Made by a program: the position numbers and the translations under genes. Shown here piece by piece: positions 53,774-60,341 of a stretch of 60,341 bases of DNA. Position 1 is the first letter of the stretch; the number at the start of each line of letters is the position of its first letter. Source of the DNA: Bdellovibrionaceae bacterium UBA6776 (GTDB lineage Bacteria > Bdellovibrionota > Bdellovibrionia > Bdellovibrionales > UBA1609); assembly GCA_002453155.1 (NCBI GenBank), contig DKGG01000051.1, forward strand, positions 1 to 60,341, given 5' to 3'. The notes under the pieces are model-generated. The model did no database searches. It was not told the origin of the DNA and saw nothing but the letters and a program-made list of their open reading frames with translations.

Positions 53774-55027
53774 ATGGAAAAAATGCTTGTTAAGGGTGGA
53801 ATTCAACTGAATGGAGAAGTTCACGCCAGCGGTGCAAAAAACTCGGCTCTGCCACTTTTATTTTCTACTCTCTTAGCCCCAGGAAAACATGTTTTCAAAA
53901 ACGTTCCCCATTTGATGGACATTCAATCCACAATGGTTCTTTTGAAACACTTGGGTTGTGAAATTTCATGGGAAGGATCCACGGTGCAAGTGGATGTTCC
54001 TGAACTCAAATCTTTTGAAGCTCCTTATGACTTGGTTCGAAAAATGCGCGCAAGCATTTTGTGTCTAGGACCATTGATGGCCAGATACGGGCAAGCAAAA
54101 GTGTCATTGCCAGGTGGATGTGCCATCGGAACGCGTCCCATTGATCTGCATTTGGAAGGCCTTAAAGAAATGGGTGCGCAAATTGATGTGGACTCTGGTT
54201 ATGTTTTTGGAAAAGTGGATAAGCTCAAAGGTGCGAAACTGATTTTTGAGTCGCCGACAGTTACGGGAACCGAAAATCTGATGATGGCGGCGTGTTTGGC
54301 AGATGGAGTGACTTTGATTGAGAATGCGGCCAAGGAGCCTGAAATTTGGGACTTGGCCGAGTACCTCAATAAGATGGGCGCTAAAATTTCGGGCCATGGA
54401 TCCAGCATCATTCGCATTGAAGGTGTGGATCGTCTTACTCCGGCGGAACATGTTGTGATTCCCGATCGCATTGAAGCTGGAACTTTGTTGTTGGCGGGTG
54501 CGATCACAGGTGGGGAAGTGACCGTCAGTTCTTGCCGACCGGACGACTTGGACGCCTTGATATCTAAGATGAAAGAATCCGGATTTAAATTGAGCATTGA
54601 TGAAAGCAGCATCACCGTTCACAAAAACACCGGTTACACGGGGGTGGATGTGACGACGGCTCCTCATCCGGCGTTTCCAACAGACCTTCAAGCTCAGTTT
54701 ATGGCCTTGATGACTCAGGCTGATGGAACCAGCGTAATTACAGAAACTATTTTTGAGAATCGATTTATGCACGTTCAAGAATTGGTGCGCTTGAATGCGG
54801 ATATTACACCAAAAACCCGTGTGGCCATTGTGCGTGGAGCACCGGGCTCTTTAAAGGCAGCACCCGTCATGGCAACAGACTTAAGGGCCAGTGCCTGTTT
54901 GATTTTAGCAGGTCTTGCGGCTCAAGGTGAAACCGAAGTAAACCGCATTTATCATTTGGATCGTGGTTACGAAAAGATGGAAGAAAAGCTCTCAAAGCTT
55001 GGCGCTCAAATCTGCCGAAAAAATTAA
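53774..55027 (+). CDS. murA: UDP-N-acetylglucosamine 1-carboxyvinyltransferase
   Basis: First committed step of peptidoglycan synthesis; 417 residues. SGAKNSALPLLF with the catalytic Lys-Asn pair and LPGGCAIGTRPIDLHL with the fosfomycin-target Cys (about Cys116) are present, so fosfomycin should bind; the Cys is not the Asp variant. Normal length, complete. Last gene of the rho-prfA-prmC-murA operon; a terminator-like hairpin follows 2 bases after the stop. Confidence 0.97.
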   Translation: MEKMLVKGGIQLNGEVHASGAKNSALPLLFSTLLAPGKHVFKNVPHLMDIQSTMVLLKHLGCEISWEGSTVQVDVPELKSFEAPYDLVRKMRASILCLGPLMARYGQAKVSLPGGCAIGTRPIDLHLEGLKEMGAQIDVDSGYVFGKVDKLKGAKLIFESPTVTGTENLMMAACLADGVTLIENAAKEPEIWDLAEYLNKMGAKISGHGSSIIRIEGVDRLTPAEHVVIPDRIEAGTLLLAGAITGGEVTVSSCRPDDLDALISKMKESGFKLSIDESSITVHKNTGYTGVDVTTAPHPAFPTDLQAQFMALMTQADGTSVITETIFENRFMHVQELVRLNADITPKTRVAIVRGAPGSLKAAPVMATDLRASACLILAGLAAQGETEVNRIYHLDRGYEKMEEKLSKLGAQICRKN

Positions 55028-55054
55028 AGCCCGACTCAGAAGAGCCGGGCCTTT
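55026..55054 (+). terminator. Terminator-like hairpin after murA
   Basis: gcccg-a-ctc / gag-c-cgggc with an agaa loop (one A-C mismatch), preceded by aaa and followed by a short c-ttt run. A moderate intrinsic terminator; the T run is short. Confidence 0.55.
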
Positions 55055-55089
55055 GGGATCATGAGTGAAGGCTGGGGGGCCTTTACTAA

Positions 55090-55503
55090 TTAATGACCGA
55101 GCAGTTGTAAACCAGACAATTCGACGGTTTCTGGGGAGTTGGACACGCCGATTGTGTAGGTTAAACTCGGATCAATTTTAATTTTTGAAATCTGAATCAA
55201 TTCGAACAAAGACACCTTTTTAATAAAAGGAGTGACTTGGAAGTTGCAGTAAGTTTCTGCACTTGTGGAAACGGTGTCCAAGACCTTGATCAAAATCTCT
55301 GTTCCTTTGGGTCCAAGCTGTTCTGCAGTTACAACTTGGTTGTTACATGCAGTTGGGCTTTGGCCTAAAATATCGAAAGACATATTGCCTTTATCGTAGG
55401 CAACTTCGTGAATGTTAGATTCAACGCCAAAAACACTGGCTTTAGCGAATCCAGAAGCGAAAAGAGCAATTAAAATATAAGTAAAAATTAAGAACTTTCC
55501 CAT
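55090..55503 (-). CDS. Small exported protein of unknown function
   Basis: About 137 residues. ATG 55503 is preceded by cagggggac, better than the upstream ATG in frame at 55539. A signal peptide (MGKFLIFTYILIALFASGFAKA) is followed by a beta-rich domain with two Cys (ACNNQVV, YCNFQV) that could form a disulfide. No family recognised. Divergent from the GYF/TPR gene across 200 bp of regulatory DNA. Confidence 0.72.
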   Translation of the reverse strand: MGKFLIFTYILIALFASGFAKASVFGVESNIHEVAYDKGNMSFDILGQSPTACNNQVVTAEQLGPKGTEILIKVLDTVSTSAETYCNFQVTPFIKKVSLFELIQISKIKIDPSLTYTIGVSNSPETVELSGLQLLGH

Positions 55504-55593
55504 ACGTCCCCCTGTTTGGAGAAAATACACAGCAAGCATAATGCCAACTTCTTTCTGCTATAAATTTGAGTTGAGACCAGATGATTGTTCCAC

Positions 55594-55693
55594 AATGGAA
55601 CCGTCCTTTGGCCTTGTTGGAAAATTCACTTTTAATTTCTATAATTTACAGGTTGTGGTTCAATTTTGGGTCTGAATTCCAAAATGGAACCGT
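55594..55693 (+). repeat. Direct repeat aatggaaccgt flanking a promoter
   Basis: The 11-mer aatggaaccgt occurs at 55594-55604 and again at 55683-55693, on the same strand, 89 bp apart. One copy lies just upstream of a clear -35/-10 pair, the other just after the expected start of transcription. Operator-like arrangement; no protein is known to bind it. Confidence 0.55.
55617..55645 (+). promoter_or_regulatory. Sigma-70 promoter for the GYF/TPR gene
   Basis: TTGGAA at 55617-55622, 17-bp spacer, perfect TATAAT at 55640-55645. Transcription would start near 55652, 59 bp before the TTG start. The best promoter match I found in the window. Confidence 0.7.
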
Positions 55694-55710
55694 TTTGAGG
55701 AGATAAAAAC

Positions 55711-58641
55711 TTGAGTGAGCAGATGAAGCGGTGGGTGGTTAAAGATGCCATGGGTCGAATATCCGGTCCATTCACCACAGAAAAGATTCTTCATCAAATC
55801 AAACGAAGTGAGCTCACTGGCGATGAGCATGTTTCGCTTTATCCCTCCGGGAAGTGGATTCAAATTTCCAAGGATCCTATTTTTTACGACAAGCTCTTGG
55901 AAGTTTTAAGTTCAGAGAATCAGGGAACGGAAGAAGAGCAGGAAACCAACAACGAAGACTTTGTCACCGTTCCGGATTTTGAAAGGCCCCAAAAACCTCC
56001 TGAAAATAAAGAAGAAAAATCAGAAAAAGGTCCCATCAAAAGCAAAGAAGAGCTTTACGAAAAGTTGGGATTGGTGGATGGCGCTCCGGATATTGAAGAC
56101 TTGGGTGATGATGAGGAGGATGATTTTGAAATCCAGGACATCAAGAAAGACCGTTCTTCAAAAAAGAAAAAATCCAAATCGGGCCGATCTAAAAAACGTC
56201 GTTCTAAAAATGGTGATGATGAAAGCTCGTCGGATGTTTTGGAGTTGGTCAGCGTAAAAGGCGAAATTCTGAAGCAAGCCCTTAAAAAATCCCTAGGTGC
56301 CGTGATTGTTGCCATTCTTTTGGTGGTGGGCCTGGCCTATTTTCTGAGTGGCGAGGGGGGAAAAGAAGGACGCATCCGCCTCCTGGCTCCAGAAAATTTT
56401 AAAAAGGGAAAGCCGGGATCTGCCAAAAATACGGTGATCGAAGGCACTAAATACTTTTTGGAAGATACTTTTGAAGGTTATATCAAATCTCAAAATTATT
56501 ATGTCCAAGCTTTGGAACAAGACAACAAGCAGGCGGAAGTCTACGCCTTGCTGTGCTTGACCCATTTGGAATTGTGGCCCTTTGCCTATCAAGACTCTGC
56601 GGACATGAAGGTGATTTCTACAGTGGTTCAAAATTCTTCGGCGTTGGATCCCGGTGGACAAAGTTCGGCGACCTGCCGAGTGGTGGATCTGATCACCCGC
56701 GGAAGGTATCAGGAGGCAAAAAATTTAACAGAGTCTATGTTGGAAACCCAGGTCAGCCAAACCAGTCCACCCATTGTGTTCTACTATCTCAAAGGATATT
56801 TGTTGGAAGGTTCCGGAGACTATGCGCCTGCCATTGGCTATTTTCAGTCAGCAGCCCAATTGTGGCCACAATGGATCAAGCCTTATTATCATGAAGCAAT
56901 TGCTCTCACAAAGTCTGACCGTCATAACGAAGCTGCAAATGTTTTTCGCAAAATTTTAAAGGCCCGTTCGGGACATGCCAAATCCAAGTTGGAATTGGGA
57001 GTGTTGGAATACAAATATCTCAATCGGGCAGAATCGGGAAAAAGATTTTTGGAATCTGCTTTGAATGGAAGCGAAAGGCTTTCAAACGCTCAGCAGTCCA
57101 AAGGCTATCTGGGACTTGCGGAAATTGAGTTTGGTTTGGGTAACAATTCGAAAGCTTTAAGTTACGCCCAAAAAGCCTATTCTTTGAATTCACGCAATGC
57201 CATTGCCGAAAACTTGGTTTTACAACTGGGCGGTGCAGACCAGTTGAAGAAAACCAAAGTTGCGGGTCAACAGTTGATCTATGAAGGTGATCAATTCTTT
57301 AGAGAAGGGGATTACAACGCAGCCCAAGCTCATTATCGAGCCGCATTTGAGGAAAACAATAAAAATGCGGGAGCTGCCCTCAAAGCTGCTCGGTGTTTTT
57401 GGAAATTGAGTTTCAGTACAGAAGCCTTTGACTGGCTGAACAAAGCCATTCGGGCGGATTCCAAATTGATCGATGCTTACGTACTGATGGCGGATTATTA
57501 CACTCAAAGGTACAATTTTATTGCCGCTTCAAAAATTCTTTCTCAGGCACAAAGAGTCAGTCCGAAAAGTCCTGATGTTTATCGCGGATTTGCATTGATT
57601 GAACTTCGAAGAGGAAACCCCGATGGGGCAATCACCTTTGGAAAGCAGAGCATTCATTTGTATGAAACCAATGTGGACACTCACATATTGATGAGTGAAG
57701 CCTACCTGGCCAAAGGGGACCACCGATTGGCCTACAATTATGCCGCCAAAGCTTTGGAAATAGACATCAACAATCGAAAGGCACAAACAGTCTATGCAAA
57801 GGCATTGGGAGGAATTCAAGGAACAGATGCTGCCATTGATTACCTCAATAAATTGGTGGCCAGTTATCCCTTGGTTGTGGAATACCGGCAAGCTTTGGCA
57901 GAAGTTTTGTTTGAAGATGAGAGATTCGACCAAAGCGAAACCGTTTTTCGACAGGTTTTAAAAATTGAAGACAAACCTAAAGACGCTTTGATTGGGTTGG
58001 CCAAGTTGCAAAAAGCCGAAGGCCGAGCCAAAGAAGCCTTGGAGTCTTTGTTGGAAGCCGCAGTGATGGATCCTGCCGATGCGGAACCCATTTTTGAAGC
58101 GGGCATGATTTATCTGGATGCAGGCAAGCCCAAACAGGCTTTGGTCCAATTCAACCGGGTGGAAAGAATCAATAAGCTTTACCCGCGTATTCACTACCAA
58201 ATTGGCCGGGCTTATTTTCAAATGAAGGATTTAAATCAAGTGCTCCAAGAGACTCGCCTTGAAAAGGCCAACAATCCGAACTTGGCGGATGCCTATCTGT
58301 TGGCGGCAGAAGCCTATATGGGGTTAAAGCAATACAATCTTTGTGCTTCCGAGTACCAACAAGCCATCAAGCTTCGTCCTCAGTCGGCAACCATCTACGT
58401 GAAGATGGCCAAATGTTACCGCCGGGCAGGGAGCTTGGATGCGGCCATGGCCATGTTGACCAAAGCGGCTTCGGAAGAGTCGGGACTTGCGGACATTTAT
58501 AAAGAGCAAGGTGCGATTTATGAAACCAAAGGTGAAGTGGATTTGGCCATTGAATCTTACAATCAATACTTTGTCTTAGACCCCAATGCCCCTGATCGAG
58601 CGCAGATTGAACAGAGGATTATGTCTTTACAGCGGCAATGA
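55711..58641 (+). CDS. GYF-like and TPR-repeat transmembrane protein
   Basis: A 976-residue protein. Residues about 7-65 look like a GYF_2-type domain (RWVVKDAMGRISGPFTTEKI, DEHVSLYPSGKWIQIS). Residues 70-180 are acidic with long Lys/Ser patches (SSKKKKSKSGRSKKRRSK), then one membrane helix at about residues 195-213 (GAVIVAILLVVGLAYFLSG), and the rest is TPR repeats (for example ALSYAQKAYSLNSRNAIAE, AKALEIDINNRKAQTVYAKALG). So the N-terminus is cytoplasmic and the TPRs are periplasmic. I chose TTG 55711, because gaggag lies 8 bases upstream; an ATG follows four codons later. Function unknown; a scaffold is likely. Confidence 0.88.
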   Translation: MSEQMKRWVVKDAMGRISGPFTTEKILHQIKRSELTGDEHVSLYPSGKWIQISKDPIFYDKLLEVLSSENQGTEEEQETNNEDFVTVPDFERPQKPPENKEEKSEKGPIKSKEELYEKLGLVDGAPDIEDLGDDEEDDFEIQDIKKDRSSKKKKSKSGRSKKRRSKNGDDESSSDVLELVSVKGEILKQALKKSLGAVIVAILLVVGLAYFLSGEGGKEGRIRLLAPENFKKGKPGSAKNTVIEGTKYFLEDTFEGYIKSQNYYVQALEQDNKQAEVYALLCLTHLELWPFAYQDSADMKVISTVVQNSSALDPGGQSSATCRVVDLITRGRYQEAKNLTESMLETQVSQTSPPIVFYYLKGYLLEGSGDYAPAIGYFQSAAQLWPQWIKPYYHEAIALTKSDRHNEAANVFRKILKARSGHAKSKLELGVLEYKYLNRAESGKRFLESALNGSERLSNAQQSKGYLGLAEIEFGLGNNSKALSYAQKAYSLNSRNAIAENLVLQLGGADQLKKTKVAGQQLIYEGDQFFREGDYNAAQAHYRAAFEENNKNAGAALKAARCFWKLSFSTEAFDWLNKAIRADSKLIDAYVLMADYYTQRYNFIAASKILSQAQRVSPKSPDVYRGFALIELRRGNPDGAITFGKQSIHLYETNVDTHILMSEAYLAKGDHRLAYNYAAKALEIDINNRKAQTVYAKALGGIQGTDAAIDYLNKLVASYPLVVEYRQALAEVLFEDERFDQSETVFRQVLKIEDKPKDALIGLAKLQKAEGRAKEALESLLEAAVMDPADAEPIFEAGMIYLDAGKPKQALVQFNRVERINKLYPRIHYQIGRAYFQMKDLNQVLQETRLEKANNPNLADAYLLAAEAYMGLKQYNLCASEYQQAIKLRPQSATIYVKMAKCYRRAGSLDAAMAMLTKAASEESGLADIYKEQGAIYETKGEVDLAIESYNQYFVLDPNAPDRAQIEQRIMSLQRQ

Positions 58642-58660
58642 CCTCCTTCAAACTGATTCT

Positions 58661-58957
58661 ATGAGTGAAATGGGTTCTCATCTTCAGGAAAAAGTAAAAT
58701 CTTCCACCCGGCGAATCCTCTTTTTTTTGGCGAAGCTGGTTTCTGGTGCCATCGTGGGCCTGACTCTGGCGCTGATTTTTCAGGAACTGATTGGCTTTGG
58801 GGTTATTTCTTTGGTTTTGATCATCGTGGTGGTGACACTGGCCCTATTAAGAATTATGAAACCATGGAACTGGGGTCGCTTGCTTGTCTTTGATCTGATT
58901 TGCTTTCTGGTGGCCCTGCTTTTGAAGATGTACATCTCTCTCGCACCAGGAGCCTAA
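58661..58957 (+). CDS. Small three-helix membrane protein
   Basis: A 98-residue protein with about three hydrophobic helices (residues roughly 20-40, 42-62, 75-93) and a short polar N-terminus. No family recognised. I chose ATG 58661 (MSEMGSHLQEKVKS), because the longer in-frame ORF starts far inside the preceding gene, but no strong ribosome-binding site is visible. It sits between the TPR gene and serS, one base before the latter's ATG, so likely co-transcribed. Confidence 0.72.
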   Translation: MSEMGSHLQEKVKSSTRRILFFLAKLVSGAIVGLTLALIFQELIGFGVISLVLIIVVVTLALLRIMKPWNWGRLLVFDLICFLVALLLKMYISLAPGA

Positions 58958-58958
58958 G

Positions 58959-60242
58959 ATGATTGATATAAAATCTTTGGAAAATGAAGAGTTCGCCTCT
59001 GCGTATAAGCAGTGTTTGAAAAACCGTGGAGCCGACGTGGAGTTGGTGGATCGAATTTTAGAACTCAATAAAAGCCGCAAGCAGGCCATTCAAGAGTTTG
59101 AAACCCGCAAAGCCGAACAAAACAAAGTCGGGCAAGAAATCGCAAAATTGAAAAAATCCGGTGAAGATGCCTCCCAATTGCTTTCCGAAATGCAGCAGTT
59201 GGCGCAAAAGACCAAAGATTTTGAAAATCAGGCTGCTGAGGTCCAAGAGAAGGTCAATCTCTTATTGAGCTCCATTCCCAACATGTGCCACCCCAGTGTT
59301 CCTGTTGGGAAAAGCGAAGAAGACAATGTGTTGGTTCGATCTGTGGGAAATCAAAGAGAGTTTTCCTTCAAACCGAAGGAACACATTGAGTTGGGTGAAA
59401 ATTTAGGACTTTTGGATTTTGAACGGGCTGGAAAAGTTTCGGGTGCAAGGTTTTCGTTTTTAAGAGGATCTTTGGCTCGTCTTGAAAGAGCATTGGCTCA
59501 GTTTATGCTTGAAAGTCATGTGGAGCAGAACGGCTACCAAGAAATCATTCCGCCTTACATCGTGAACAGCTCAAGCCTGTTTGGAACTGGAAACTTTCCC
59601 AAATTTAAAGACGATGTGTTTCACTTGGAAGGAACGGATTACCACTTGATTCCCACCGCGGAAGTGCCATTGACGAATTTCTATGGGGGTGAAACTTTAA
59701 AAGAAGAAGACCTTCCTCAGAAGTTCGTGGCATTGTCGCCGTGCTTTCGATCTGAGGCCGGAAGTTATGGAAAAGACACCAAGGGTTTGATTCGTCAGCA
59801 CCAGTTTCACAAAGTGGAGATGATGGTCTTTTCCCATCCCGATCAAAGTTATGAACTTCACGATCAATTGACCGGCCATGCGGAAAAAATTCTGCAAGAT
59901 TTGGAGCTTCCTTATCGAGTGATGGCGCTTTGTACAGGAGACATCTCTTTTGGAGCAGCGAAATGTTATGACATTGAAGTGTGGTTGCCTGGGCAAAACG
60001 CTTATCGAGAAATCAGCTCATGTTCCAACTTTGAAGATTTTCAAGCGCGACGCGCGAACATTCGTTTTAAAGAAAATGCGCCGAAATCAAAACCCAGGTA
60101 CGTCCATACATTGAATGGATCCGGTCTTGCGGTAGGACGCACTTTGATTGCCGTCATGGAAAACTACCAAAAAGAAGATGGGACGATCGAGATTCCGAAG
60201 GCCTTGCAAAAGTACATGGGCGGCCAGTCGCACTTGGCATAA
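58959..60242 (+). CDS. serS: Seryl-tRNA synthetase
   Basis: Charges tRNA(Ser) and tRNA(Sec); 427 residues, class II. N-terminal coiled-coil arm (about residues 30-100, SRKQAIQEFETRKAEQNKVG) binds the long variable arm of tRNA. Motif 2 FRSEAGSYGKDTKGLIRQHQF and motif 3 GLAVGRTLIAVMENY are clear (shown in parts). Complete and ends 20 bp before the inverted repeat at the window edge. Confidence 0.97.
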   Translation: MIDIKSLENEEFASAYKQCLKNRGADVELVDRILELNKSRKQAIQEFETRKAEQNKVGQEIAKLKKSGEDASQLLSEMQQLAQKTKDFENQAAEVQEKVNLLLSSIPNMCHPSVPVGKSEEDNVLVRSVGNQREFSFKPKEHIELGENLGLLDFERAGKVSGARFSFLRGSLARLERALAQFMLESHVEQNGYQEIIPPYIVNSSSLFGTGNFPKFKDDVFHLEGTDYHLIPTAEVPLTNFYGGETLKEEDLPQKFVALSPCFRSEAGSYGKDTKGLIRQHQFHKVEMMVFSHPDQSYELHDQLTGHAEKILQDLELPYRVMALCTGDISFGAAKCYDIEVWLPGQNAYREISSCSNFEDFQARRANIRFKENAPKSKPRYVHTLNGSGLAVGRTLIAVMENYQKEDGTIEIPKALQKYMGGQSHLA

Positions 60243-60262
60243 CGCACAACCACTGAGATCTT

Positions 60263-60341
60263 GAAGTAAGAGGCACTTCGAAAATCTTCGAACAGTCCTC
60301 GCGTTGCTGCGGAGCTTGATTTTCGAAGTGCCTCTTACTTC
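60263..60341. repeat. Perfect 24-bp inverted repeat, cut by window edge
   Basis: Arms at 60263-60286 and 60318-60341 are exact complements (gaagtaagaggcacttcg plus aaaatc) with a 31-nt GC-rich loop. Each arm itself contains gaagt...acttc, which could fold into a smaller hairpin. It follows serS by 20 bp and may be its terminator, a REP/MITE-like element or both; the right side is not visible. Confidence 0.85.

Noticed and set aside
54104..54778. Minus-strand ORF of 224 codons inside murA
   Set aside because: It is antisense to a conserved enzyme gene; composition is a shadow of the murA codon pattern.

Overview
The window is chromosomal housekeeping DNA from a Gram-negative bacterium and most resembles the origin-proximal region of the Bdellovibrionota (Bdellovibrio-like predatory bacteria). 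The reasons are the gyrB-gyrA pair at the left edge (normally next to dnaA-dnaN-recF), many outer-membrane-type lipoproteins, a type B succinate dehydrogenase, F0 genes separated from the rest of the ATP synthase, TPR and surface proteins, and above all a 64-residue single-fold bacterial histone at 40.8 kb of the kind known from Bdellovibrio. This is inference from gene content; no 16S gene, tRNA, CRISPR array, prophage or insertion sequence was seen.

Layout. 1-7.1 kb (+): gyrB (5' end cut off), gyrA, a TPR lipoprotein, two small AtpI/AtpZ-like proteins, atpB and atpE, closed by a terminator. 7.2-9.3 kb (+): a 705-residue unknown protein with a pseudo-receiver-like N-terminus and a glycine-rich middle. 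9.3-16.8 kb (-): etfB, etfA, a DUF374 acyltransferase, three consecutive parvulin-type prolyl isomerases, pdxA and a phosphohexomutase. 17.0-20.4 kb (+): sdhCAB. 20.4-26.3 kb: accessory stretch with an unknown membrane-anchored protein, a gene-poor segment carrying a DnaA-box match, a secreted subtilisin with a CUB-like tail, an HNH endonuclease, an alpha/beta hydrolase and an FHA protein. 26.4-28.2 kb (+): rpsF, a DUF2232-like membrane protein and rplI, with no rpsR. 28.2-31.1 kb (-): queE, fis, dnaB and a small acidic protein.

31.2-39.4 kb (+): ftsK, a TPR protein, an LptM-like lipoprotein, dapA, dapB, a transaldolase, a lipoprotein and a 709-residue surface-type protein whose end overlaps a convergent lytic transglycosylase. 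40.8-43.1 kb: the histone gene tail-to-tail with ligA. 43.1-47.8 kb (+): gatCAB (indirect Gln- or Asn-tRNA synthesis) preceded by a coupled 34-codon ORF, then a Ppx/GppA phosphatase and a DUF192 protein. 47.9-49.4 kb: a lipoprotein with LysM-like modules and a C-terminal membrane helix. 49.5-55.0 kb: a PilZ protein, then rho-prfA-prmC-murA. 55.1-60.3 kb: a small exported protein, a 976-residue GYF/TPR membrane protein, a small membrane protein and serS. The window ends exactly at the end of a perfect 24-bp inverted repeat.

The genes serve DNA topology, replication and segregation (gyrase, DnaB, FtsK, LigA, Fis, histone), respiration (Sdh, Etf, F0), peptidoglycan and lysine precursor synthesis (DapAB, MurA, MltD-like), envelope protein folding, and translation (S6, L9, GatCAB, PrfA, PrmC, SerRS, QueE). 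Convergent genes repeatedly abut or overlap at their 3' ends, and only a few clear intrinsic terminators are visible.
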